Below, one piece after another: positions 17,303 through 24,567 of a stretch of DNA of 64,000 bases (position 1 is the first letter of the stretch; each line of letters starts with the position of its first letter). Below the pieces are notes generated by a model, which searched no databases, was not told where the DNA came from, and worked only from the letters and a program-made list of their open reading frames with translations. Origin of the DNA: Methylosinus sp. Ce-a6 (GTDB lineage: Bacteria > Pseudomonadota > Alphaproteobacteria > Rhizobiales > Beijerinckiaceae). A program made the position numbers and the translations under genes. The stretch lies in assembly GCF_009811655.1 (NCBI RefSeq), contig NZ_BGJX01000001.1:124001-188000 (forward strand), given 5' to 3'.

Positions 17303-19381
17303 GTGACAGCCGACGCAGCCTGGATCGACGTCACGGAACGGCGATCCGGACGGTTTTTCTTCGGAGACAGCGAAACCGCCGCGGCGATAACCGCCGCCAA
17401 TTGGGCCAAATCGCCGCTCGGCCTGCCGCAGACTTGGCCGAAGCGGCTGCGCGTGGCGCTGGAAATTTGTCTCAACAGCGCCTTCCCCATCGCCATCCTC
17501 TGGGGCGGCGAATTCTGTCTTCTCTACAACGACGCCTGTCATGGGCTTCTCGCCGACAAGCATCCGCGCGCCCTCGGCCTTCCGGCGCGTGAGGTGTGGC
17601 CGGAAATCTGGGACGTGATCGGGCCCATGTTGCAGGACGCGCTCGTCGGCGGACGCCCGACGCGCTCGGAAGACCTGCAGCTCTACACGATGCGCAACGG
17701 CCGCCGGGACGAGGGTTATTTCACCTTCTCCTACAGCCCGATCCGGGATGATGACGGAACGATCGGCGGGGTTTTCTGCCCGGTTGTCGTGACCACCGAC
17801 CGCGTCATCGGCGAGCGCAGGCTGCGCACGCTGCGCGATCTCGCCGCGCTGAGCCGCGCCGAGAATGAGGGCGAGGCCTGCCGCGTCGCCGCCAGCGTGC
17901 TCGCCGCCAACGGCTATGACGTGCCCTTTTCGGCGATCTACCGTTTCGACGAGGATCGCGGCGAGGCGGAGCTGACGGCGGCGACCGGCGTGCTGCCGGG
18001 CGGGCGCGTGGCGCCGCGTCGGATCAAGCTCGGCGATCCCGATCCTGACAATGGCGATCTGTGGGGCCTCGACGAGGTCGCTCGGCTCACGCCCGGGCGC
18101 GTGGCCATTCGCACGCTGGACGCGCGCTTCGGCGAACCGCCCTGCGGACCCTGGACGACGCCCCCGGACGAAGCGGTGCTCTTCCCCATCGTGCTGCTCG
18201 GGCAGGACCGCGCCGCGGCGGCGCTGATCGCCGCCGTCAGTCCGTTCAAGCGGCTCGACGCCGCCTATGCCTATTTCCTCGACCGCGTCGCCGCCAAGAT
18301 CGCCTCCGCAATGACCGACGCGCGCGCCTATGCGGCCGAGCGCGAACGCGCCGAGGAGATCCGCGTGCGCGAGCTCGCGCTGCGGCGCGCCGAGGCGGAG
18401 CTGTGCGAGGCGCAGCGGCTCGGCCGCATCGGCAGCTGGCGATGGAGCGGACGCCTTGACGACCGCGGCGGCGCCTCGCCCTATCTCGCACGTATCTTCG
18501 GCCTCGATCCGGCTGCGCCGCCGCCGAGCTTTGCCGAGCAGAAGGGCCTGCTCTACGCCCCCGCCGATTGGGAAAGGCTCGACGCCGCGACGCGCGAGAC
18601 GCTGCGCACGGGCGAAAGTTTCGAGCTCGACCTTCCCGCCCATCGCGCCGACGGCGCCGCCATTCATGTCACCATTCGCGGCGAGGCCGTGCGCGACGAG
18701 CGCGACGCGATCGTCGGCCTGCGCAGCACCATTCAGGACATCACCGAACGCAAGCAGGCGCAGGAGCGCGTCGAGCTGCTGCTGCGCGAGGTCACACATC
18801 GCGCCAAAAATCTGCTGACGGTGGTGCGCGCGGTGGCGCGGCAGACGGCGCGAAAGGATTCGCCCGTCGCCTTCGCGCAGCGATTCGATCAGCGCATAGC
18901 GGCGCTCGGCGCGAGCCATGATCTTCTCGTGCAGAACGAGTGGCGCGGCGTCGAGCTGCATGCGCTGACGCGCTCGCAGCTCGCCCATTTCCGCGATCTG
19001 TTCGGCTCGCGCATCCACATCGAGGGGCCGACGACGATCGTGAAGCCGGGGGCGAGCCAGGCCATCGGCATGGCGCTGCACGAGCTCGCGACCAACGCCG
19101 GAAAATATGGCGCGCTCTCCAATGACGAAGGCGTGGCGCACATCGCCTTCGGCGTGACGAGCGAAAGCGGCGAGTCGCATTTCGAGATGAGCTGGCGCGA
19201 GAGCGGCGGGCCGCCGGTCGCCGCGCCCAAGCGCCATGGCTTCGGCCATATGGTGATCCTGCAAATGGCCAAGCACGCGCTCGGCGGACGCGTGACGCTC
19301 GATTATGCGTCGAGCGGCGTCGTCTGGAGCGTGAGCGCGCCGCTCGACAATGTGATCGAGCCGGCGCAGGGAGAGGATTAG
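17303..19381 (+). CDS. PAS-GAF-PAS sensor histidine kinase, HWE family
   Basis: The 692-residue protein has no membrane helix. A PAS domain covers about 25-165, a GAF-like domain about 175-335, a second PAS about 370-485 ending in RSTIQDITERK, and an HWE/HisKA_2 kinase module 490-692. His499 in REVTHRAKNLL is the phosphoacceptor; HELATNAGKYGALS (593-606) is the N box and WRE (631-633) the family signature. Soluble kinases of this class sense light, redox or small ligands. I use the GTG at 17303; a later start would cut into the first PAS domain. The response regulator gene follows directly after the stop codon. Confidence 0.92.
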   Translation: MTADAAWIDVTERRSGRFFFGDSETAAAITAANWAKSPLGLPQTWPKRLRVALEICLNSAFPIAILWGGEFCLLYNDACHGLLADKHPRALGLPAREVWPEIWDVIGPMLQDALVGGRPTRSEDLQLYTMRNGRRDEGYFTFSYSPIRDDDGTIGGVFCPVVVTTDRVIGERRLRTLRDLAALSRAENEGEACRVAASVLAANGYDVPFSAIYRFDEDRGEAELTAATGVLPGGRVAPRRIKLGDPDPDNGDLWGLDEVARLTPGRVAIRTLDARFGEPPCGPWTTPPDEAVLFPIVLLGQDRAAAALIAAVSPFKRLDAAYAYFLDRVAAKIASAMTDARAYAAERERAEEIRVRELALRRAEAELCEAQRLGRIGSWRWSGRLDDRGGASPYLARIFGLDPAAPPPSFAEQKGLLYAPADWERLDAATRETLRTGESFELDLPAHRADGAAIHVTIRGEAVRDERDAIVGLRSTIQDITERKQAQERVELLLREVTHRAKNLLTVVRAVARQTARKDSPVAFAQRFDQRIAALGASHDLLVQNEWRGVELHALTRSQLAHFRDLFGSRIHIEGPTTIVKPGASQAIGMALHELATNAGKYGALSNDEGVAHIAFGVTSESGESHFEMSWRESGGPPVAAPKRHGFGHMVILQMAKHALGGRVTLDYASSGVVWSVSAPLDNVIEPAQGED

Positions 19382-19741
19382 ATGAGCGACAACGAACCCA
19401 TCCGCATTCTCGTCGTCGAGGACGAGCCGGCGATCGCCGCCGATCTCTGTTTCGTCGTGGAGGAGGTCGGATATGCGATCGGGGGGACGGCGAGCTCGGT
19501 CGACGAGGCGTTGAAGCTGATCGAGGACGAACACATAGACGGCGCGATCCTCGACGCCAATCTGCACGGCGTGTGCAGCGCCAGCGTGGCCGACGCGCTG
19601 CGCGCGAGGAAACTGCCCTTCTTCGTTCTGTCCGGCTATCTGCAGCGGCAATTGCCGGAGCCGCTATCGGGCGCGCCCTTCCTCGCCAAGCCCTATGACG
19701 AGGAGGAGCTCACCTCGCGCATATTGGCGCTCGCGAAGTAG
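19382..19741 (+). CDS. Single-domain response regulator (CheY-like)
   Basis: The 119-residue receiver domain has acidic residues Glu13/Asp14, phosphoacceptor Asp58 in AILDANL, Ser84 in FVLSGY (threonine in most homologues) and Lys103 in FLAKPYDEE. There is no output domain. ATG follows immediately after the kinase TAG stop, so the pair is translationally coupled, and the regulator is the obvious phosphorylation target of the HWE kinase. Such stand-alone receivers often work as phosphate sinks or relay to a phosphotransferase. What it controls is not visible from the sequence. Confidence 0.93.
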   Translation: MSDNEPIRILVVEDEPAIAADLCFVVEEVGYAIGGTASSVDEALKLIEDEHIDGAILDANLHGVCSASVADALRARKLPFFVLSGYLQRQLPEPLSGAPFLAKPYDEEELTSRILALAK

Positions 19742-19839
19742 CGCGGCGGCGCCCGAGGACGATCGAGCGCGCCACCGGAGCCCTCGCGCTTCGAGGCGTT
19801 CGCTTCGCGAACCACCCCGGTGCGCGAGCCCCCAAGTCA

Positions 19840-19995
19840 TCAGCGGTGGTGGTGATGGTGATGGTGATGGTGGTGGTGGTGGTGGTGATGATGATGGTGA
19901 TGGCGATGCTTGAATGGCCGCGGATGGGCCGAGGCGGCCAGCGGGGCCGCGGCGACGGCCAAGCCGAGAGCAAGAGTCGCAATCAATTTCTTCAT
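19840..19995 (-). CDS. Secreted polyhistidine peptide (19 consecutive His)
   Basis: This 51-codon gene has AGGAG 7 bases before ATG 19995. The product begins MKKLIATLALGLAVAAAPLA and continues ASAHPRPFKHR, a good Sec signal peptide with a probable cut after ASA (about residue 23). The mature part is HPRPFKHR, then 19 histidines (residues 32-50), then Arg and TGA. The His codons are mixed (12 CAC, 7 CAT), so it is not a simple trinucleotide run. A periplasmic Ni/Zn/Cu/Co-binding peptide is the natural guess, in the way cytoplasmic Hpn binds nickel in Helicobacter. No metal enzyme or transporter lies beside it; it converges on the response regulator gene. Function is inference; the coding signals are good. 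Confidence 0.75.
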   Translation of the reverse strand: MKKLIATLALGLAVAAAPLAASAHPRPFKHRHHHHHHHHHHHHHHHHHHHR

Positions 19996-20233
19996 GATCT
20001 ATCTCCTGTGCAGGGCGTCCGACCGACGCGCCCTCGATGACAATGCCGCTCCGAATATGAACGAATGCCGAATGGCCCCGCCGTGGCGCCCAACATAGCG
20101 GCGCCGAGCCCGCAAGCAGAGCTTGTCGCGCCGCCGGCACCCGTCCCAAAATAGGGCGGCCGGTCCCCTATCGCGCGGATTTCGGAGCTTCTATGAGAAG
20201 GCGAGCCCAACGTCGCGCCCGAAGGACAAGTCG

Positions 20234-22192
20234 ATGCCGATCTGGAAGCCCGACCTCGATCGCCAGAAAAACGCCGTTCTTACCCGCTTCGCCCAGTCCC
20301 TCGACGCCACACGGCCTTTCGCCGAGAGCTTCGACTATGACGGGCTCTATCGCTGGAGCCTGACGAATTCGCCCGAATTCTGGTCGGCCGTCTGGGACTT
20401 TTGCGGCGTCATCGGCGAGAAGGGCGAGCGCATCCTCATCGACGCCGACAAAATGCCCGGCGCGCGCTGGTTTCCGGACTCGCGGCTCAATTTCGCCGAA
20501 AATCTGCTGCGCCCCCGCCCGGCGGAGCAGGAGGCGATCGTCTTTTGGGGCGAGGACAAGGTCGAGCGCCGGCTCTCCTTCGGCGAGATCGCCGCCCGGG
20601 CGGGCGCGCTCGCCGCTTTTTTCCGCGCGCGAGGCGTCGAGCCCGGCGACCGCATCGCCGCCTATATCCACAATGGGCCGGAGGCGATCATCGGCATGCT
20701 CGCCGCCGCCTCTCTCGGCGCGGTGTGGTCCTCCTGCGCGCCCGAATTCGGCGTGCAGAGCGTGCTCGACCGCTTCGGCCAGATCGCGCCGCGCATCCTC
20801 ATCGCCGTCGACGGCTATTTCTACAAGGGCAAGACGCTCGACCGCGCCGATAATATTCGCGAGATCGCGAGCAAATTGCCGAGCGTCCAAAAAATCCTGC
20901 TCGTCCCCTATACGAGCGCAGCGCCCTCGCTCGAAGGGCTCGCCGATGCGCAACTCTGGCACGATGCGCTGGCGGCGCATGAGGGCGCGAGCCTGCGCTA
21001 TGAGCGGCTGCCTTTCGACCATCCGCTCTACATCATGTTCTCCTCCGGCACGACGGGCGCGCCCAAATGCATCGTGCATGGCGCCGGCGGCACGCTCCTG
21101 CAGCATTTGAAAGAGCATCGCTTGCAGTGCGACATCGAGCCCGGCGATCGCTTCTTCTATGCGACCTCCACCGGCTGGATGATGTGGAACTGGCTGGCGA
21201 GCGGCCTCGCGAGCGAGGCGACGCTGCTGCTCTACGACGGCTTCTTCAACGCCGGCCAGAATGGCGCGATATTGCTCGACTTCGCCGCGAAGGAGAAGGC
21301 GAGCTTCTTCGGCACATCGGCCGGCTATCTCAAGCAGATCGAGAAATCCCGGCTGAAGCCGCGCGAGAGCCACGATCTCGCGGCCGTGCGCGCCATCGCC
21401 TCGACCGGCTCGCCGCTCCTGCCGGACAGTTTCGATTACGTCTATCGCGATTTCAAAGCGGATGTGCAGCTCGCCTCGATCAGCGGCGGCACCGACATCA
21501 TCTCCTGCTTCGTCGGCGGCAATCCCTGGAGCCCCGTCTATCGCGGCGAGATTCAATGCGCCGGACTGGGCATGGGCGTGCAGGTGTGGGACGAGGCGGG
21601 CGAGCGCGTCATCGGCCGCGAGGGCGAGCTCGTCTGCACGCAGCCCTTCCCCTCCATGCCGATCTATTTCTGGAACGACGCCGACGGCGAGAAATATCGC
21701 AAAGCCTATTTTTCGGAGCATCCGGGAATCTGGCGTCACGGCGATTTCGCCACGGAGACCGAGCACAAGGGCTTTCTCATTCACGGCCGCTCGGACGCCA
21801 CGCTCAATCCGCAGGGCGTGCGCATCGGCACGGCCGATATCTACAATATCGTCGAGCGCCTGCCGGAGGTGCTCGAATCTCTCGCCATCGATCAGGAATG
21901 GGAGGGCACGACGCGCATCGTGCTCTTCGTGAAGACGCGCGAAGGCGTGGAGCTGGACGACGCGCTCGCGGCGCGCATCAAGCGCGAATTATTCGAGAAG
22001 GCCTCGCCGCGCCATGTCCCTTCCGTCATCGTAAAGGCGCCGGATCTGCCGCATACGCGTTCCGGCAAGCTCGTCGAGCTCGCGGTGAAGGAGATCGTGC
22101 ACGGACGCCCGGTGAAGAATGTCGGCGCTTTGTCCAATGCGGAGTGCCTGGAATTTTTCGCAAATCTTCCGCAGCTTTCGAGGAAGGGCTGA
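20234..22192 (+). CDS. aacS: Acetoacetyl-CoA synthetase
   Basis: Start ATG 20234 has AAGGA 7 bases upstream and gives MPIWKPD; upstream codons are arginine-rich. The 652-residue enzyme has an N-terminal acyl-CoA-synthetase cap region (about 35-90), the adenylation P-loop SSGTTGAPKCIVHG near residue 272, STGWMMWNW near 310 and the acetylation-site-like lysine in TRSGKLVELAVKEI near 615. Length and motifs match AacS rather than acetyl-CoA synthetase (which has TSGSTGKPKG). It activates acetoacetate with ATP and CoA in the cytoplasm, feeding it to PHB synthesis or thiolysis. An acetoacetate decarboxylase gene follows after a palindromic repeat. Confidence 0.93.
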   Translation: MPIWKPDLDRQKNAVLTRFAQSLDATRPFAESFDYDGLYRWSLTNSPEFWSAVWDFCGVIGEKGERILIDADKMPGARWFPDSRLNFAENLLRPRPAEQEAIVFWGEDKVERRLSFGEIAARAGALAAFFRARGVEPGDRIAAYIHNGPEAIIGMLAAASLGAVWSSCAPEFGVQSVLDRFGQIAPRILIAVDGYFYKGKTLDRADNIREIASKLPSVQKILLVPYTSAAPSLEGLADAQLWHDALAAHEGASLRYERLPFDHPLYIMFSSGTTGAPKCIVHGAGGTLLQHLKEHRLQCDIEPGDRFFYATSTGWMMWNWLASGLASEATLLLYDGFFNAGQNGAILLDFAAKEKASFFGTSAGYLKQIEKSRLKPRESHDLAAVRAIASTGSPLLPDSFDYVYRDFKADVQLASISGGTDIISCFVGGNPWSPVYRGEIQCAGLGMGVQVWDEAGERVIGREGELVCTQPFPSMPIYFWNDADGEKYRKAYFSEHPGIWRHGDFATETEHKGFLIHGRSDATLNPQGVRIGTADIYNIVERLPEVLESLAIDQEWEGTTRIVLFVKTREGVELDDALAARIKRELFEKASPRHVPSVIVKAPDLPHTRSGKLVELAVKEIVHGRPVKNVGALSNAECLEFFANLPQLSRKG

Positions 22193-22200
22193 GACGCCGC

Positions 22201-22308
22201 CGTCATTGCGAGGAGCGAAGCGACGAAACAATCCAGAGCCATGAGGCGGTCTCTCCATCCGGGCGCCGCCTCGCGGCTCTGGATTGCTTCGCTGCGCTCG
22301 CAATGACG
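22201..22308. repeat. Long imperfect inverted repeat between aacS and adc
   Basis: The left arm (22201-22249) begins CGTCATTGCGAGGAGCGAAG and the right arm (22266-22308) ends CGCTCGCAATGACG; the arms pair over about 40 bases with a few mismatches and a 16-base loop. The same core (CATTGCGAG, GAAGCAATCC) is a dispersed intergenic element in many Rhizobiales. It lies 9 bases after the aacS stop and may end or stabilise that transcript. It suggests that aacS and adc are not a simple tight operon. Confidence 0.85.
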
Positions 22309-22377
22309 GAGAGACGTCACGAAACCGCGCTATTTATTCGCCTCGTTGCCTGAACATGGTGGATAGGAGCCGCGAAG

Positions 22378-23121
22378 ATGAAGATCGACAGAGTGCGAAA
22401 CACGGCCTTTGCGATGCCGCTCACCAATCCCGCCTATCCGCGCGGTCCCTATCGTTTCTATGATCGCGAATTCATCGTCATCGCCTATCGCACCGACCGC
22501 GAGGCGCTCGAGGCCGTGGTGCCGGAGCCGCTCGAGATCGACGAGCCGATCGTCAAATATGAATTCATTCGAATGCCCGATTCGACCGGCTTCGGCGACT
22601 ATACCGAGAGCGGACAGGTGATTCCCGTGCGCTTCCAGGGCCAGAAGGGCGCTTACGTCCACGCCATGTATCTCGACGATGACGCGCCCATCGCCGGCGG
22701 GCGCGAGCTCTGGGGCTTTCCGAAAAAGCTCGCCTCGCCCAAGGTCGAGCACGACGGCGACGTGATCCTCTGCACGCTCCATTACGGCCCGGCGCTCTGC
22801 GTCGAGGCTTCGGTCGGCTACAAGCATCGCATATTGGAGACGGCGCCGATCGCCGAGGCGATCCAGCAGCCGAATTTTCTTCTGAAGATCATCCCCCATG
22901 TGGATGGCTCGCCGCGCGTGCTGGAGCTCGTGCGCTACCAAATGACGGATGTCGTCGTGAAGGGCGCCTGGGCGTCGCCGGCCGCGCTCGCGCTCTTTCC
23001 CCATGTCGCCTGCGACGTCGCTCGCCTGCCGGTGCGCGAAATCGTTTCGGCGACGCATTTCGTCGCCGATCTCACCCTCGCGCTGGGCGAGGTCGCGTTC
23101 GACTATCTCGAGAAAAAATAG
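22378..23121 (+). CDS. adc: Acetoacetate decarboxylase
   Basis: The 247-residue protein has the family core [13 protein letters not shown] at 110-122; Lys116 or Lys117 is the Schiff-base residue by comparison with the clostridial enzyme, with the neighbouring lysine lowering its pKa. The N-terminal PYRFYDREF and the C-terminal [13 protein letters not shown] segments also match. It converts acetoacetate to acetone and CO2. Lying directly after aacS, it competes for the same substrate, so the two probably set the fate of acetoacetate made by the bdhA product 6 kb away. It converges on a LysR gene, which may regulate it. Confidence 0.92.
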   Translation: MKIDRVRNTAFAMPLTNPAYPRGPYRFYDREFIVIAYRTDREALEAVVPEPLEIDEPIVKYEFIRMPDSTGFGDYTESGQVIPVRFQGQKGAYVHAMYLDDDAPIAGGRELWGFPKKLASPKVEHDGDVILCTLHYGPALCVEASVGYKHRILETAPIAEAIQQPNFLLKIIPHVDGSPRVLELVRYQMTDVVVKGAWASPAALALFPHVACDVARLPVREIVSATHFVADLTLALGEVAFDYLEKK

Positions 23122-23122
23122 A

Positions 23123-23168
23123 GCATGTTCCCGAAAAGTGCGAAGCGGTTTTCGGAAAAGAACATGCG
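23123..23168. repeat. 46-base dispersed palindromic repeat, copy 1
   Basis: The element begins GCATGTTCCCGAAAAGTGCG and ends AAAAGAACATGCG. It is identical over all 46 bases to the copy at 24417-24462 and forms an imperfect hairpin (GCATGTTC with GAACATGC, GAAAA with TTTTC). It lies 1 base after the adc stop. Similar elements are scattered through genomes of Bradyrhizobium, Methylocystis and relatives. Confidence 0.85.
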
Positions 23169-23177
23169 AATTCAAAT

Positions 23178-23210
23178 AGCGCATTCGGACATGATTTGTC
23201 CGAATGCGCT
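23178..23210. terminator. Bidirectional hairpin between convergent adc and lysR genes
   Basis: AGCGCATTCGGACA (23178-23191) and TGTCCGAATGCGCT (23197-23210) are perfect 14-base arms around a 5-base loop. It lies between two genes that end toward each other, so it probably stops transcription from both sides, although the flanking T runs are short. Confidence 0.6.
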
Positions 23211-23220
23211 CTCGCGGCGC

Positions 23221-24042
23221 TCAGGCGCGCTTCTCCTTCGGCGCGCGCGCCAGAAGAATTTTGTACGGAATGTCGAAATAATCGGGGACGTCGCAGCGGA
23301 CGATCGTCTCGCGCATGAGGATCGCCGGAATCCAGGCGGCGCCGAGCCCGGCCTCGACCTGCGCCAGCAGCGCCTCGGCCGAGGCGCTCTCGCAGAGCGG
23401 CCGCCCGCGTATGTGGACGCCATGCGCGGCGAGCATGGCGCCGATGCGCGCGCCATAATGCGTGCCCGGCGCATAGACCATGAGGCGGCCGACGAGCGCG
23501 TCGCCATCGAGCGCAACGACATTCTCCGCGCCGCGACGCTGAGCGAGGATCAGCCGATCCTCGCCGATCTCTTCGAACTCGAGCCCGGCGAGAGCGTCGG
23601 CGTCGCCGAAATTCGGCGCGAGCGCCAGATCGGCGTGGCCGCGCTTGACCGCCTCTATGCAGCCCGAGACGGAGGCGACGACGACGGAATAATTGCGCAA
23701 TTCACGCTCGATCAACCATGGCGACAGAAATGTCGCGGCGAGCGTGTTGGTCGCATAGATGCGCAGCGCCTTCTCCAAATGGCTCGAAACGGAGAGAACG
23801 GCGCGGCGCGCGTCGAAAATCTCGTCGCGCAGACGATGGGCGCGCGACAAAAACTCCTCGCCCGCGGGCGTGAGCGCCACTGGACGGCGCTCGCGATCGA
23901 AGAGCGGCGCGCCCAGCCATTCCTCCAGCCGCTGCACTCGGCGGCTATAGGCGGATTGCGTCGTGCAGCGCGCCTGCGCCGCGCGGGTGAAATTGCGCGT
24001 CTGGCAGAGCGCCAGGAAATCGTCGATCCACTGCAGCTCCAT
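23221..24042 (-). CDS. LysR-family transcriptional regulator
   Basis: The 273-residue protein has the winged helix at 1-60 (FLALCQTRNFTRAAQARCTTQSAYSRRVQRLEE in overlapping pieces is typical of the LysR HTH, with the TQSAYSRR recognition helix) and a type-2 periplasmic-binding-like effector domain (about 88-265). The usual QPAxS of the recognition helix is changed to TQSAYS. It converges on adc and is divergent from a small hypothetical gene, so it may regulate either. Nothing indicates the effector. Confidence 0.9.
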   Translation of the reverse strand: MELQWIDDFLALCQTRNFTRAAQARCTTQSAYSRRVQRLEEWLGAPLFDRERRPVALTPAGEEFLSRAHRLRDEIFDARRAVLSVSSHLEKALRIYATNTLAATFLSPWLIERELRNYSVVVASVSGCIEAVKRGHADLALAPNFGDADALAGLEFEEIGEDRLILAQRRGAENVVALDGDALVGRLMVYAPGTHYGARIGAMLAAHGVHIRGRPLCESASAEALLAQVEAGLGAAWIPAILMRETIVRCDVPDYFDIPYKILLARAPKEKRA

Positions 24043-24157
24043 GATGCGAGAAATGCATCATCGGATCGCGAATGACAATTGGATCGACCCGCAACGCCGC
24101 GCCATATGCGTCGCTGTAGCCGATGCTGGGAATGCGAACTCGGGACGCGAAACGGCG

Positions 24158-24394
24158 ATGGAACCGTCGACGACATTCGAGAAGGACGACGGCGCGGGCT
24201 TCGCGCTGTTGCCGCGCAGCGTGCGGCTGCTGGCCTGGCCGCGGGAGGCCTGCGCCCGCGCGTTCTGCGAGTTCGAGGTGGTGAGCGGAAACGCGGCCTA
24301 TCGCGAGGGCGAGAGATTCTATCTGACGCGAGCCAAAGCGCGGCGCGCTTATCCTTCTGCGCCGCTTCCGCCAGATGACGATGGCGTCGTTTGA
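24158..24394 (+). CDS. Small hypothetical protein (78 residues)
   Basis: ATG 24158 opens a 78-residue frame beginning MEPSTTFEKDDGAGFALLP, with the hydrophobic segment SVRLLAWPREA and a C-terminal stretch FEVVSGNAAYREGERFYL-TRAKARRAYP. The amino-acid mix looks protein-like compared with shadow frames. GGGA lies about 13 bases upstream, a weak site. It is divergent from the LysR gene (115 bases between starts) and is followed by the second copy of the 46-base repeat. I do not recognise a family. Confidence 0.45.
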   Translation: MEPSTTFEKDDGAGFALLPRSVRLLAWPREACARAFCEFEVVSGNAAYREGERFYLTRAKARRAYPSAPLPPDDDGVV

Positions 24395-24416
24395 CGATGC
24401 GCCTTCCGAGCTTCGA

Positions 24417-24462
24417 GCATGTTCCCGAAAAGTGCGAAGCGGTTTTCGGAAAAGAACATGCG
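24417..24462. repeat. 46-base dispersed palindromic repeat, copy 2
   Basis: It is identical to 23123-23168 and in the same orientation, 1.29 kb away. The two copies bracket the LysR gene and the small hypothetical gene, so recombination between them could delete that segment. It lies 22 bases after the small gene and about 105 before the GGDEF-EAL start. Confidence 0.85.
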
Positions 24463-24567
24463 AAACCAAATAACTTTAGAGCGGCCGCGATAGCGCCCGG
24501 CGCAACTGGACAATCGCTCTTCAAATTACAAATATCTCGGACAGTGGGGCAGCCTCGAGCGCGTTCA

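Noticed and set aside
17156..19651. 831-codon minus-strand open frame opposite the histidine kinase
   Set aside because: It is a mirror of the kinase codon bias; the plus-strand product has complete PAS, GAF and HWE motifs.
19846..20040. Plus-strand frame of alternating Val/Met opposite the His run
   Set aside because: It is the complement of the histidine codons; the minus strand has the signal peptide and ribosome binding site.
22330..23184. Minus-strand frame opposite adc sharing an N-terminus with a frame at 23945-24469
   Set aside because: The shared residues are only the translation of the 46-base repeat; adc on the plus strand is the real gene.
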